Part shown: positions 37,473 through 49,496 of the stretch, one piece after another
Layout of the letters: each line of letters starts with the position of its first letter
Position numbering within the stretch: the first letter of the stretch is position 1
DNA from: Zeugodacus cucurbitae
Taxonomy: Eukaryota > Arthropoda > Insecta > Diptera > Tephritidae
Reading direction: 5' to 3'
Assembly (NCBI RefSeq): GCF_028554725.1
Contig: NC_071667.1
Span: forward strand, 80,204,001-80,268,000
Length of the DNA stretch: 64,000 nucleotides
Translations under genes and position numbers: made by a program
Notes under the pieces: generated by a model
Databases searched by the model: none
What the model was told of the DNA's origin: nothing
The model's input: only the letters and a program-made list of their open reading frames with translations

Positions 37473-38547
37473 TATACTCTCGCAACAAATGTTGCTAAAG
37501 AGAGTATTATAGTTTTGTTCACATAACGGTTGTTTGTAACACCCTAAACTAAACGAGTTAGATATAGGGTTATATATTCCATAGTGATCAGGGTGAAGAG
37601 TGGAGTTCAAATCCGAATGTCTGTCTGTCCGTCCGTCCGTCCGTCCGTCTGTGCAAGCTGTAACTTGAGTAAAAATTAAGATATCTTGATGAAACTTGGC
37701 ACACTTATTTCTTGGCACCATAGGAAGGTTGCTTTCGAAAATGAGCAAAATCGGGCCATATTTGGATGTAATTTTTTGGGGAAGTGGGCGTGGCGCCGCC
37801 CCCAAATACGTTTTTTTATATATCTCGCAATCCAATAGAGCTATATAAACCAAACTTTCTGCAGTCGTTTTTTTTTAGCCATTTCCTTATACAGTCCAAA
37901 AATGACAGAAATCGGATAATAACCACGCCTCCCTCCCATACAAAGGTTAGATTGAAAATTACTAAAAGTGGGTTAACTCACTAACCAAAAACGTCAGAAA
38001 CACTAAATTTCACATAAGAAATGGCAGATGGAAGCTACACTCAGATTTTTTTACAAAATGGAAAATGGGCGTGGCGTCGCCCACTTATGGGTCAAAAACC
38101 ATATCTCAGGAACTACTCAACCGATTTCAATGAAACTTGGTTTGTAATAGTTTCCTTACATCCCAATGATATGTTGTGAAAATAGGCCAAATCGCTTCAC
38201 AACCACGCCTACTTCCTATATACCAGAACTTTGAAGACGATCTGAATCGTTTACTTTACAATATATAAAGTAAGCACTAGAGAAGACATCGGTGCAGAAC
38301 TAATTTCTACATTCTAAAAATCGCCGAAATCGGACCATAGGTTTTTAAGGCCCCATATATCGAACATTAGGACCTCGGTGCTTTTAGCCTAATATTATGG
38401 TTTCCAACTTTCAATGGACTTTATGCACTATATATGACGAATATATGGGTCAAATGTGTATTATATAATATAAATAAAGTTAAATAAATAAATTGCGAGA
38501 GTATAAAATGTTCGGTTGCACCCGAACTTAGCCCTTCTTTACTTGTT
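37473..38547 (+). mobile_element. Full-length DINE-like (Helentron-type) repeat
   Basis: This is the best copy in the window (1,075 bp). The left end, TATACTCTCGCAAC, AAAT, GTTGCTAAAGAGAGTAT, can fold into a hairpin. A (GTCC)n tract lies at 37,621-37,650. The right end has the inverted sub-terminal repeat TTGCGAGAGTATA, then the hairpin TTCGGTTGCACCCGAA and the tail ending CTTTACTTGTT. Sub-terminal inverted repeats, a microsatellite and a 3' hairpin are the hallmarks of DINE elements, which are regarded as non-autonomous Helentrons. Confidence 0.85.
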
Positions 38548-40289
38548 ATTTTTAATTTCGAGATAACAAAAAAATTTAGCATTTCTAAAATAATATTTTT
38601 CTAAGCAATATTACCTTTTATATAAATGACTTTCGAAAAGTTGCTCACATTCATTGGTAGCCATGAATCATCATTGACATTCAAACTCAACAGCAATCTC
38701 CAGTTGGTGCTCTATGGAAAATTTATACCGTTGTTGTTGTTGTTTATAGCGATTAAAAATCAATTGTCAATGGATTGTGTGACATTCAATGCTTGGAAGC
38801 TGCACAACTTCACGTTCCGTATCTAAACGCACCAGCGCAGCTTTTAAGATTTGTTTATTTTGCTGTCTTTATGCATTATTTTTAATAGTCTTTAATGTGT
38901 GCATAAATACTATTATATAAATAGTTTTTTTTTCTTGCAATGCCAATCGTGAATGTTGCAAATGCGAAAATGTGCGTAAATATTTCAATGTTAAGTACAA
39001 TGCTAACAAAATACTTATAGCTAAATATTGCTAGTTTCATATTTATAACCTTAAATAAAAAATGTGAAATAAAACAATTAAATACTTGTACAATAAAATT
39101 TAGCAGTTTGAATTATTTTAATAATTTTAAATAATACAATATTTTTACAACAATTTATAAATCACATTGTCTTAATTTAGTCAATTAGAATTTGAAGAAC
39201 AATTTACTAATTGACTCAATTAAGCTGCTGTGTCAAACGCTATGTATATTATAAAAAAATTTAGTAAATTAATTTGGAAGAGTATGAATATGAAAAGCGC
39301 TCTGCACTTTATTTCTTTTTATTATATTGTACTTGCATATCGATACTTAATATATTTTACACTTATGGTATAATTAGAGATTATTATGTTTCCTAATTTT
39401 GTATAACATTAACACAAATATTTAAAGAGCAATTGAAACACTTATTAAAACTACATTTGCACTAATAATGGGCGTGCTAAATAAACACGTGCATTATTTC
39501 CAAATGTTAAGTATTGTTTGTCTAATTTTATGTATGTATGCATATAAAGTGCACTTTAATTGAACCAAACCCTAAAGCAATCAACCTAATAAATGAACTT
39601 AACAATACGATTTTCAATACTGTATGTATAAGTGTAATAGGGTGTTCCTTAATTACAAAATAATATCGATGCTTTAGCAACTTGAGAGAGAAGTTATTAA
39701 AAATATATAAACTTTTTATTTACTACGTGATTTGAAATACAAATAATGAATTTTATGTTATATTATAATATGACATTAAATCATGTAAATTGAATCGGTG
39801 GCGACTAATGTACATTCGAATGACAAAAGTGACTCACACATGCTTTAATAAAATATAAATAATATTCCAAATGTCATAACAATAATATTGAGTTGGATGG
39901 TAAAGAGACTTTGCATAGAAATCGGATCATCATGATTATATAAATCGTGGGTACATGGAAAAGATATCATATTCACAATTGCAGTGCTAAATAAATGTAT
40001 AAAAATCGGAGTAAGAATAAATCACAGATGTTTATTATGTATAAATTGTACATGTGTTATTAGACTAGTATATAAGTACATATATGCATATCTATGTAGA
40101 AACCAATAAACATTACTCATGTTTTAGTATACGCACGTGTGTGTTTATTTATGGTCAGAAAAAAACCAGTCTCTTGAGAACATTTTTAATTTGCAATTTT
40201 CAAAGTTCTCAGCAGTTTTATTGAAAACATACTACTTTTTCGACATTAATTCAAAGAAAAACATGCTTTTCTGAGTAGTTTGCGTATTT
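38548..40289. other. No gene recognised
   Basis: Very AT-rich. The 38,620-38,860 segment is somewhat less so and holds a 66-codon open frame with no recognisable feature. Confidence 0.4.
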
Positions 40290-40480
40290 ATTTATTCTTC
40301 TGCATTAGTTTTGTCGATACTACGTTCTCAAACTCGATTTTTGGGATACTTTTTGGCTGTTTCAGCGAGACCCGCGGTGTCATATCTGGCTAAGTTGGAG
40401 ACTATGACATTGTTGCAAGCAACGAAGTGCGAGCTTTCAACAAACGAAAATCGCCAAGCTCATAAAGACACATATAACAT
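40290..40480 (-). mobile_element. Short mariner fragment
   Basis: TTCTCAAACTCGATTTTTGG and the following blocks (TCATATCTGGCTAAG, GCGAGCTTTCAACAAACG, AACGAAAATCGCCAAGCT) match the mariner at 7,914-8,365 in the same order, with deletions. No terminal repeats were seen. Confidence 0.6.
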
Positions 40481-40679
40481 ATATATTTTTAAAGGTAAAA
40501 AACATCTGATGCTTTTCTAAGTAGTTCATATATAAACAGTTATTATTTGAATATTTCTCCTATGAGTTCAGCAACAGAAAATGCACATACTATTGGTAGA
40601 TACTATAAGCTACCAAATAATAATGGTATTATATTTATCGTTAGCATTTTGAAGATTTACACACAAGAAAAGTATGTAT

Positions 40680-41150
40680 ACCGTGGCAATATTTGGCGTT
40701 TAAAGAGGAAAATAGTTTAGTTTGGGATTGCTGTAACTACAAAAGTCTATCACATCTGGTATTAATCGAAGGCAAATGGCGGGAGAGTCCTACGGAGTGA
40801 TGTTGAGTACAAATTTAGAGCCCTCAGCACAAAAAATGGATTTGGAAGATACTTTATATTACCAGCAGCATAATGAACCCAAATATACACGTTGGTCAAA
40901 AATCGACAGAGCTCCTACTATGGCCTGTCCAAAACTCTGACTTAAATCTTATTAAGCATTTATAACAATATTTGAATGATAAGCTCGTCCGATATTCTTG
41001 TCAACCCAATAAATGAGACATTTTCAATAGATTGATGGACTCCTTGGAAAACATACCAGAATCACTTTTTCTGAACTTGGTAGACAGTAAGTCTCAAAGT
41101 CTTTTGACTGTAATTAACGCTAAAGATGCCAACACCAAATATTGAAGCTC
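40680..41150 (+). mobile_element. Tc1-like transposase relic
   Basis: Shifting between frames, the plus strand reads LSHLVLIEGKW, then SAQKMDLEDTLYYQQHNEPK and LLWPVQNSDLNLIKHL. These correspond to the Tc1 catalytic core (second-Asp QQDN-PKHT block and WPxQSPDLNPIE block). The catalytic Asp of QQDN is replaced by His and there are several frameshifts. Terminal repeats were not identified. Dead copy. Confidence 0.8.
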
Positions 41151-42814
41151 TATTTATAAGCTAACATTATAATACATAGGTGTATCCATACTTTTGTCGT
41201 TGTTAAATAATTGCCTTTTTCAGATGTACAATATATAAATTTAATTGTTTAATGCAATATGTCCATTTCACTGCAAAAAAAATATATTCATTTTGGTGTT
41301 TTCATTCATGCATAATTTTGTCGGATACTGTATATTAAAGATATAATAAACCGACTGATAGAGACCTGATACAGACTAGTTGACGTATTACGTCCTGTCT
41401 TCACAGCAAAACAGAAGGTATTCAGGGCAAAACTTTTACCAACTGAACATCTATAGTTATATATGAGTTTGACTAAGTTATTTAACCAATGAATCATCTC
41501 TTGAGTTTCAATGCGATAAAGATGATACGAAGATTATATAATAAAATTATTTTTTAACAAATTATAATAAAATGCTCTCAGCAGCAAATTACAAATTTCA
41601 CTTTAACTTTCTTTTTCCAACAATCTAGATGTTTAGCAACCACTCCGCTTCCTCACCTCACTAGTAGGAAATAGCAATTAACTTATTGCATATGTCAAAC
41701 AGTTGGGACAAATTGACTCATGTCAATACTAATTGTACAACTAGCTTCAAAGCGTTTATTAGTATGTACAAGGATATACTAAAATAGGAATAATGTTTTT
41801 CTGGAAGTGAAAGTTGATGTAGTACGATATTGTTGTTATTATTTTTTTATTTTTATTGTTTATACAAATGTGCATATATTGTATGTATATTCAAATTATT
41901 TATGGCGGTTATGAGCAACTATACTTAATAAAAATGTTTTTAAAAATATTTTAACAAATTTTATTATAAAATATTTTATATATTATAAATAAATATTTTA
42001 TAATAAAATATATTATGTAAGCGAAGGTCAAAACACTGTGAGGTTCAGCCGCAGTAGTTTAATGGAGACAGGCATTAGCTGAACATATTCCTCTAATATC
42101 TAAAGCAAAAAAGTAATTATGTAAAATAATTTAATGTTAATGTTATGCATTTCATTATATAATTACAAATTTGTTAAATGCTTTTCAACACTTACATGAA
42201 ATATATACACACTTGCACATACATATTTACACATATTCAAAAGCAATCACTGACCGACTACATTACATAATAAGAAATTGCTCGTTTGTCTGTTCGTTTT
42301 TGAAAACTTTTTAAATAAACACTTGTGAGTGTGTTTGTGTGGGTGAAGACATGTGAGTGCATAAGTGTACTCACTTTACCGACAGCCACTTGTAATGGCT
42401 CGGACTTGGCAACCACACACACACATGCATTTATGTATGTATGTGCTCGCATAGTAAGTATGCGCATCAATCAGCCTTTACCTTGCTTTATTTCACCCAA
42501 TTTCCATTATACAGAAGTATTTCAGCCTGCTTACCGTCTATTCGTTATACACATACATACGAGTATACTCAGTTAAGTACATGTGGTCATCGACGGACCT
42601 ATGCATTTTAACCGCACAAATTTCCTAACCGATTGCTAGCATTGAAATAACAAATTGGAAATCGTAATGTTTTTTAATTATTTTTTCTCTTTTCGAATTA
42701 CCGTCTGCGGCCCGGCTTTTGGGATTTATTTCTGTTCATTTGAGCAATGAACAGCTTTGTGTTTACTCAAAAGAAAATGAAAATGTAATTGTAATCATAA
42801 TTGTCGAATTTCGC
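41151..42814. other. No gene recognised
   Basis: Extremely AT-rich around 41,820-42,010. A less AT-rich patch at 42,300-42,600 has GT/CA repeats. No coding homology was found. Confidence 0.4.
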
Positions 42815-43308
42815 CGAAACCGAAATATAAATAGGTCAATACCAAGTTTTCCTGAAGAAATGAGACAAAACTGTCTGATACTCAATCATTGTTAGTTGTT
42901 TGGAAATATGGCACAGAAAGGAAAAATAAATAAATTCATAAAATATTCAAGAGGAAATCGGTGTCATATTCAGAGTGGTAAGAGAGAAGGTCGATGTAAT
43001 TGTTTCTAATTGCTAGACATAAATTTGAAAACATGTAGATATACTTATAGTACTCAGTTATGCATATATTCCTACTTATTATACTTGAGAGGAAAATATT
43101 AATGAAATAGTATGCGATGAATGGTCAATTATCTTATAACCAAAACAGTTTGATGGAACAAAAATCTGAATAACAGATTATTCAACGAAATATAGTGATG
43201 ATACATCAAATTCTTGTTTATTGAACCTATATATCAGCAACTTCCGGCATTCAAAAATCTGCCTAAATATTTTGATAATAGTACTCAAACATTTAAGTTT
43301 CAAAGCAA

Positions 43309-43314
43309 TTTATT
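43309..43314 (-). terminator. Poly(A) signal of minus copy A
   Basis: AATAAA on the minus strand, 44 bases beyond the stop codon and conserved in copy B. A second AATAAA overlaps the stop codon itself. Confidence 0.55.
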
Positions 43315-43357
43315 TAAACTGGCCAACAAATGAAATGTAAATATTTAATCATAAGAT

Positions 43358-43713
43358 TTATTTAGTGTATGGTTCAACCCATTGCCATTCCTCCCATACA
43401 ACGCATCTTTGCTCCTTCTCCATGAATGCATAATTATCGGGACATTGAATGTAATCGGCCTTCTCCTGACCCTCTGGGCAGACCCAGTAGTGTGTAGGAT
43501 CGGAGATGTCACGGAACATTTGAGCGTGATCTTCTACAATGGAGCAATCGGGTTCAGCGTAGATGTCTTGGCCATGATAACGTTGTTGAATGTGAACAGC
43601 GCTTACAGCGGCAGCCAAAAGGAGTAGAACAATAGATACTAAAAAACAATAAAAGAACGAATTATTAATTTCAATGAATACCATTGCATGTGAATATGCT
43701 CACCCTTATACAT
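43358..43713 (-). CDS. Secreted single-domain peritrophin/CBM14-like protein, copy A
   Basis: Two exons: 43,713-43,704 (ATG TAT AAG G) and 43,638-43,358, joined across a 65-base GT-AG intron, giving 96 residues. The first 17 residues (MYKVSIVLLLLAAAVSA) are a signal peptide, so the product is secreted. The mature part, starting VHIQQRYHGQDI, has four cysteines in peritrophin-type spacing: EPDCSI, THYWVCPEG, YIQCPDN and EQRCVVW. The domain ends in WEEWQWVEP. In the six-cysteine chitin-binding domain the second and sixth cysteines form a pair, and both are missing here. A role in cuticle, tracheal or gut matrix is expected, but chitin binding is not proven. A TATA box lies at 43,769-43,775. Transcribed divergently from the gene at 46,184. 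The paralog at 47,300 differs at two residues. Confidence 0.88.
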
Positions 43714-43768
43714 TTTTGCAAAGTTCAAATCAAAACTGTTTTTGATCTTTTCCACACTTCTGGTTTCT

Positions 43769-43775
43769 ATTTATA
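43769..43775 (-). promoter_or_regulatory. TATA box of peritrophin-like gene, minus copy A
   Basis: TATAAAT on the minus strand, 56 bases upstream of the ATG. It is conserved at the same place in copy B. Just upstream, GCTTCGAGTCAACTAAAAT (43,785-43,803) is also conserved between copies. Confidence 0.7.
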
Positions 43776-46121
43776 TGATTCTACGCTTCGAGTCAACTAA
43801 AATAGCTACTTATCTGTTTTGCAGAATCGTGCAATTTTTGGTGAAAAACAAGAGAAAGCACTTAACAATGTCTGGAAAAAATTCGTCAAATTTTGTTAGA
43901 ATTCGCATGAAATATGCATTTGATTATGTGACGTATGGAGACCTTGTCAGCAGCCAATGCAGAAAGTTATCTCGTCTCTTTAAGAAGAGTTTCGAGAAAC
44001 GTGTGAGAAACTAATAAAACAAGCGTGTGGAACTTAAAGAACGGCAAACTTATGTTATCTATAAAAGGAATGAACATTATACTGTACCTAAATATGCTAT
44101 TCCATATCGTTTGACTCTGAAGTTCTCCCAATCTCCCTTAAGGTCGGAGTCATCATTTACGAATCCCCACATGTAATTTATTTTAAAAGTTTATTTACTT
44201 TTGATAAATTTTAAATCATTTATGCATAAGTTATTAATATTGAATCGAGCAGTCTACACCGATCGAAACCAGAAATGATTTCAAAATTATATTGCCATAA
44301 TTCCAAAATATTCCACCGGGTCTATCGTTATTGTATATGTATTGTTCGATTTGTTACACTTACTTAAATTTACCTCTTTCCCTAGCCATAATTCGCAAAG
44401 AGACTTAACAAAAGCTGAAATTTTGCAAATGTCATCATTGGCACCTGATTGGCTAAGTTTGGTAACAACAAGTGTAATGACATATTTACATATATGTACA
44501 TATGTTTACATGATCACTTGCTTTTTGCATTCACTTTCGCTCTCCACATAAATGGACCATGGAAGCGTTGGTGGTCGGTTTCGGTTGGTGCCTTCACCAA
44601 CTTCCAATGCTTCTACCAATAATTCCCTGCAATTAACTGCAACTTATGTGGCTCAGGTCTCATGCAATGGTTTGAAAGCTATAAGAAATATTTGTAATAC
44701 TTTGCAGTACTTAATTGTTAAAAAATATTTTGTAACAGTTTTTTACTTAATATTAGCCCATCTATTGCTGGCTGCCTCTCACGCTTCTTTAATTGTTTGT
44801 TTTGCTAGCGGCCATCAGCATTTAAATGTGGCATGTACATACATACATTGCTAGTATCTTGGTCAAGTGGCTGACGTTTTGGGGCCACTTGAGGCGTCGC
44901 GTTGTGCGAAAATGTATCAGAAAACGGTTACATCAAAATTTATAGTTTCGCAAAATACAAATTATACTCGCAGCTGTAATTGTAGAAGGAGATAGCAAAA
45001 ACTAATGCCAGGTTTTTTATGTGTAACGTATAAAACCATCAGAATTTACATATCTGCTCTCTGAGTACATTATAAATCTCGATAAGCATTAAATCACTTT
45101 GACCTTGATTAAATTTGGCAATAGCAACATGAAAATATCATTAACATTTTTAAATTTGAAAATTGTATTAATTTTGCTTGGATCGGTCTCATTATTGTTC
45201 AAATAACATACAAATTCTAAGATCATAAAACTAAGTATTGTATTAAATATAAAAAAAAAAATATATATAAAAATGTCAATATATAATCCTAATTAACTAT
45301 TAGAAGAATATAGCTCAAGAATCCCTTTATTACTTCTCTAAAAAAGAAAGACTCTGACACCTACCCACCTACATAGGTATGTGCTCTAAAGTGTCTTTCT
45401 CGTTTTCAGAAACCTCACACTTGATTCTGCCAAAAACGGATCAAACTCGAATAGAAATAAGTCTTCATTAAGATTAGTCCTTAAGATAACCAGATCAGAT
45501 GATATTTTTTTCCAACTCAACTAAAATGTAGTCACAGCAGATGGAGATCATTTCTGATCTATTGATTGAAAGGCGAGTAATACAAGAAATGAAGCAGCCC
45601 TTGACCTATTTACCATCTCAATCCTTTTTTCACTTTTTTCGTGACTTTTGAACAATATTATTTTATATTTTTTTCATACTTTTTTAATACAACAATACAG
45701 TTTTCTTTTTTCAATATGAATATAAGAAACTGAATTAAAATTTCGACCGATAAAAATTACCCTTATGAAGTTATAAAATCCTTTCCTCAATTAAAAGTAC
45801 ATATAATCAATATTTTCCCGATAATATATGCAAAATAAGATTTCAAGTTCAGATACATCAATTTTTTCTCCTAATAAAGCAAACATCCTTACTCAGAGAG
45901 TATTAAAAACCACATCGTATGCAGTGAACTTGCAAGCCACAATCATTTGCAGCTGAATGACGTACACAATCATCGATATCAATTTAATGTAATTACTTGA
46001 TAATTAATCAACAAGTCTTTCAATGTACTACAAATGGATATATAGTGCAGACTAGTGTTTTCAAATGGCACACTTTTCATTATCATTTTATTTTCATTAT
46101 TGAAAGCAATTTCACTTCTAG

Positions 46122-46128
46122 TATAAAA
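46122..46128 (+). promoter_or_regulatory. TATA box of peritrophin-like gene, plus copy A
   Basis: TATAAAA located 56 bases upstream of the ATG at 46,184. It is conserved in copy B. Confidence 0.75.
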
Positions 46129-46183
46129 GCACAATCGCACGTCTTGTCTTGCATCTTAATTGAATCAAAAGTACATTTTGAAA

Positions 46184-46532
46184 ATGAAATTCGGTGAGAA
46201 TTAATAACTTCAATTCCAAAAAGTATTCTAAAAATAATATTTCTTTTCCTCTTCAAATCCCTACAGCTCTCTGTTTCGCACTTGTCGTAGCCGTAGTGGT
46301 CAGTGTCTCTGCTGACGCCGGACGTTCTGCTTGCCGTGATCGTGTTGAAATCGGCCAAACCTACCAACATCATTTCGATCCGGCCAAGTATTGGTATTGC
46401 GAAACATTCGGTGAACCCGCTGTGGAGAAGGACTGCCCGCACGGTATGGCTTACATGCACTTGTTGAAGGAATGCATTCCATGGGCCAATTACCAATGGA
46501 AACCACTTGAAGATCCACCAACCTTGGCTTAA
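46184..46532 (+). CDS. Secreted four-cysteine peritrophin-like protein, copy A
   Basis: Two exons, 46,184-46,193 and 46,267-46,532, with a 73-base GT-AG intron splitting codon 4, encode 91 residues. The N-terminus MKFALCFALVVAVVVSVSA is a signal peptide, so the protein is secreted. The mature part has cysteines in SACRDRV, KYWYCETF, EKDCPHGM and LKECIPW, ending in ANYQWKP. This is the peritrophin/CBM14 layout without its second and sixth cysteines, the same reduction as in the divergent neighbour. Function in chitinous matrix is inferred from the family. The intron position after ten coding bases is shared with the minus-strand genes, which points to common ancestry of all four. The protein is identical to copy B. 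The start is fixed by the TATA box at 46,122 and by the signal peptide created on splicing. Confidence 0.9.
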
Positions 46533-46592
46533 ATGAATATGGAATTAAATTTGGGTGAAAATAGGCGTGTCTTGTTGTAGTTGTGGAAATGA

Positions 46593-46598
46593 AATAAA
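46593..46598 (+). terminator. Poly(A) signal of plus copy A
   Basis: AATAAA lies 60 bases after the stop codon, in a run with further overlapping AATAAA-like hexamers. It is conserved in copy B. Confidence 0.6.
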
Positions 46599-47250
46599 AT
46601 AAAATCGAAAATGTAAAATTAAAATTCAAGTCTTTTTTGCCAGCTTTACTTTCATTGCACTTAGTGAATCCAAGTTATTTACTTTATTTTATATTATACA
46701 ATCAGTCAAGCAAACGTTGACAAATTTTCAAAACACGGAAAACCCGAAACCAAAAAAATATAAAGGTTAATACCACGTTTTACTGAACAAATGAGACAAA
46801 ACGGTCTGATACTTTAATTTTTGTTAGTTGTTGGGAAATATGGTACAGAAAGGAAAAATTAATAAATTCATAAAATATTAAGAGGAAATCGGTGTCATAT
46901 TCAGAGTTTTGAAGGCAATGCTCGATATAATTGTTTCTAATCGCCAGTCATAAATTTGAATACATGTAGGATGATATATAGAGAACTCATTTATACAAAT
47001 ATTCAGACTTATAGTAAGCAGTAAATATTAACGAAATTCAATGCGATGAATGGTCAATTATGGTAGGAGCATTAGTCAAAACAGTTTGATGGAACAAAAA
47101 CTTGGACAACAGAAAGATTATAAATCGAAATATATCGGCAATACAACGAATTCTTCTTATTTTCCTGATAGTGTTTGTCTTGTTTCTGGTATTCAAAAAT
47201 CTCCTTAAATAATTTAATAATAGTACTAAACAATTTAAGTTTCAAAGAAA

Positions 47251-47256
47251 TTTATT
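47251..47256 (-). terminator. Poly(A) signal of minus copy B
   Basis: AATAAA on the minus strand, 44 bases beyond the stop codon, as in copy A. Confidence 0.55.
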
Positions 47257-47299
47257 TAAACTGGCCAACAAATGAAATGTAAACATTTAATCATGAAAT

Positions 47300-47657
47300 T
47301 TATTTAGTGTATGGTTCAACCCATTGCCATTTCTCCCATACAACGCATTTCTGTTCCTTCTCCATGAATGCGTAATTGTCGGGACATTGAATGTAATCGG
47401 CCTTCTCCTGACCCTCTGGGCAGACCCAGTAGTGTGTAGGATCGGAGATGTCACGGAACATTTGCGCGTGATCTTCTACAATGGAGCAATCGGGTTCAGC
47501 GTAGATGTCTTGGCCATGATAACGTTGTTGAATATGTACAGCGCTTACAGCGGCAGCCAAGAGGAGTAGAACAATTGATACTAAAAATAAGGAATTAAAA
47601 CCGAATTATTAATTTCATTGAATACCATTGCGTGCGAGTATGCTTACCCTTATACAT
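47300..47657 (-). CDS. Secreted single-domain peritrophin/CBM14-like protein, copy B
   Basis: Two exons, 47,657-47,648 and 47,580-47,300, with a 67-base GT-AG intron (donor GTAAGC), encode 96 residues. The signal peptide and the four-cysteine domain are as in copy A at 43,358. Only two residues differ, both near the C-terminus (EQKC for EQRC, EKWQW for EEWQW). The TATA box (47,709-47,715) and the upstream block at 47,725-47,743 are conserved. Both copies look intact, with no stops or frameshifts, so both are probably expressed. It faces the 3' end of the plus-strand gene of unit A and is divergent from the gene at 50,355. Confidence 0.88.
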
Positions 47658-47708
47658 TATTGCTGCGATTTGTTATTTGTTTGTAAAGTTTTTGATCTTG
47701 GTCACACT

Positions 47709-47715
47709 ATTTATA
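47709..47715 (-). promoter_or_regulatory. TATA box of peritrophin-like gene, minus copy B
   Basis: TATAAAT on the minus strand, 52 bases upstream of the ATG, at the same place as in copy A. The GCTTCGAGTCAACTAAAAT block follows upstream at 47,725-47,743. Confidence 0.7.
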
Positions 47716-49496
47716 TGATTCTTCGCTTCGAGTCAACTAAAATGGCTACTCATCTGTTTCGTAAAGTCGTTGCATTTTTTTTGTGATAAACAAGAGAAAG
47801 CACTTAACAATCTCTGTCAAAAAACTTCGCCAAATTTTGTTAAAATTCGCATGAAATGTGAATTTTGTGTTGATATCGTATGTGACATACGGATACCTTG
47901 ACAGTACCCAATGCAGAAGGTCATCTGTACTACTCATGTTTAGTGGTCGTTGAAGCTCTCTGACGAATATAGAATTATTTTGCTTGTTGGTTGGCCTTAG
48001 TTCAAGTCATATGATCTATTGATCATACAGTTTAAAACCATTCCATGAGTTTCTTTGACTCTCTCTTATTTGCGTAAAGGTAATCTTACAGATCGAATAT
48101 GAAATATTTATTTCCTTTCTCAGCAAGTGTCTCGTCCAAAACCATCATCTAAGTTCGGTATAATCATTTACGACTCCATACCACTTTTACAACTTTTTTT
48201 TACTTTTTATAAATTATGAATAAGTTATGCTCAAGTTATTGCAATTGAGTCAATCAATCTCTACTGATCGCAACAAAAAATGTTTTCGCAAACCAAATTA
48301 TATTGCCATAATTCCAAAATATTCCACCGTGTACAAAAATGTCTATAGTCACTATGTACTTCGCTTAAACTGAATATGTGTTCATCGATTTGTTACACTT
48401 ACTTAAATGTACTTTTTCCCCACTTCATATTTCGCCAACAAAAGCTGAAGTTTTGCAAATGTCATCATTGCCACCTGATTGGCTACGTTTGGTAACAACA
48501 AGTGTAATGACATATTTACATGTATGTATCCATGATCACTTGCTTTTTTCATTCACTTTCGCTCTCCACATAAATGACCCATGGAAGCGTTGGTGGTCGG
48601 TTTCGGTTGTTGCCTTCTTACACTTCCAAAGCTTCCCCGAATAATTCCATGCAATTAACTGCAACGCGTCTGGCTCTGGTCCGTTTGGTGTACTTAATCG
48701 TCAAAAATATTTTGTAACAGATTTTTACTTAACATTAGCCCACCAATTGATGGTGGCCAGCGCTGCTCAAACCTCTCACGCTTCTTCAATTGTTTGTTTT
48801 GCTAGCGGCCATCAGCATTTAAATATCGCATAAACACACATGGTCAAATGGTCAAAACACACATCTTGGTCAAGTGGCTGGCGCCGCGTGGTGCGAAAAT
48901 ATATCAGAAAACGGTTACATCAAAATTTATAGTTTCGCAAAATACAAATTACATTACTTATGCAAATTATGCTCTTGTAAGTGTTACAGTTATGTTTATA
49001 CGAGCTCTCAGCTCCTCTGTTACAGAGGAAGTAAGGAAAAACTATTGAGGGAATTAAGTGTAATATATAAATCCACTAAAAATATTTCTGCTTACTGAGC
49101 ACATTATAAACTTCGATAAAAACTTAATTATTTTGACCTTAATAAAATTTGGCAACAAAAACAACCAAATATCGATATTTTTCAATACGAAAACATTATT
49201 AATTTTGCATGAATCATATAAGATACTGGCCTCGTTATTGTTCAAAGAACATAAAAATTGTAAATTCTTAAAATTAAGTCTTCTATTCAATGTTAAAAAA
49301 ATGAGTAAAAATATAAATATATGTATAATTCAATAGTATTTATCTATTATTTTATTATTTTCTTTGTTAGAATATTTTATGCTCATAATTTCCTTTACTA
49401 CTTCTCTAAAAATTAAATGAGTGTTAACATCGAAGTTATTTATAACGTTTCCAGAAACCTTACACCTGATTCTTCCAAAACCGGATTAAAAACAAA

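Larger units (their letters stand above)
43714..46183. other. Divergent intergenic spacer, unit A
   Basis: This 2.5-kb spacer lies between the two head-to-head genes. Two blocks stand out as strongly conserved with unit B: 44,342-44,560 and 45,890-46,150. The second runs into the plus-strand promoter. The intervening sequence is much less conserved, which suggests shared regulatory elements in these two blocks. Confidence 0.6.
42815..46735. repeat. Tandem duplication, unit A (about 3.9 kb)
   Basis: Unit A repeats as unit B at 46,740-50,900. Matching landmarks, in order, are the ATGAGACAAAACtGTCTGATAC block (42,861 and 46,790), the minus-strand gene (43,358 and 47,300), the enhancer-like block (44,342 and 48,378), the promoter block (45,890 and 50,050) and the plus-strand gene (46,184 and 50,355). 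Coding parts are nearly identical and spacers are clearly diverged. The edges are approximate. Confidence 0.9.
46533..47299. other. Convergent spacer containing the A/B duplication junction
   Basis: It lies between the 3' ends of plus copy A and minus copy B. It holds the end of unit A and the beginning of unit B (around 46,735). There is no gene of its own. Confidence 0.6.
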
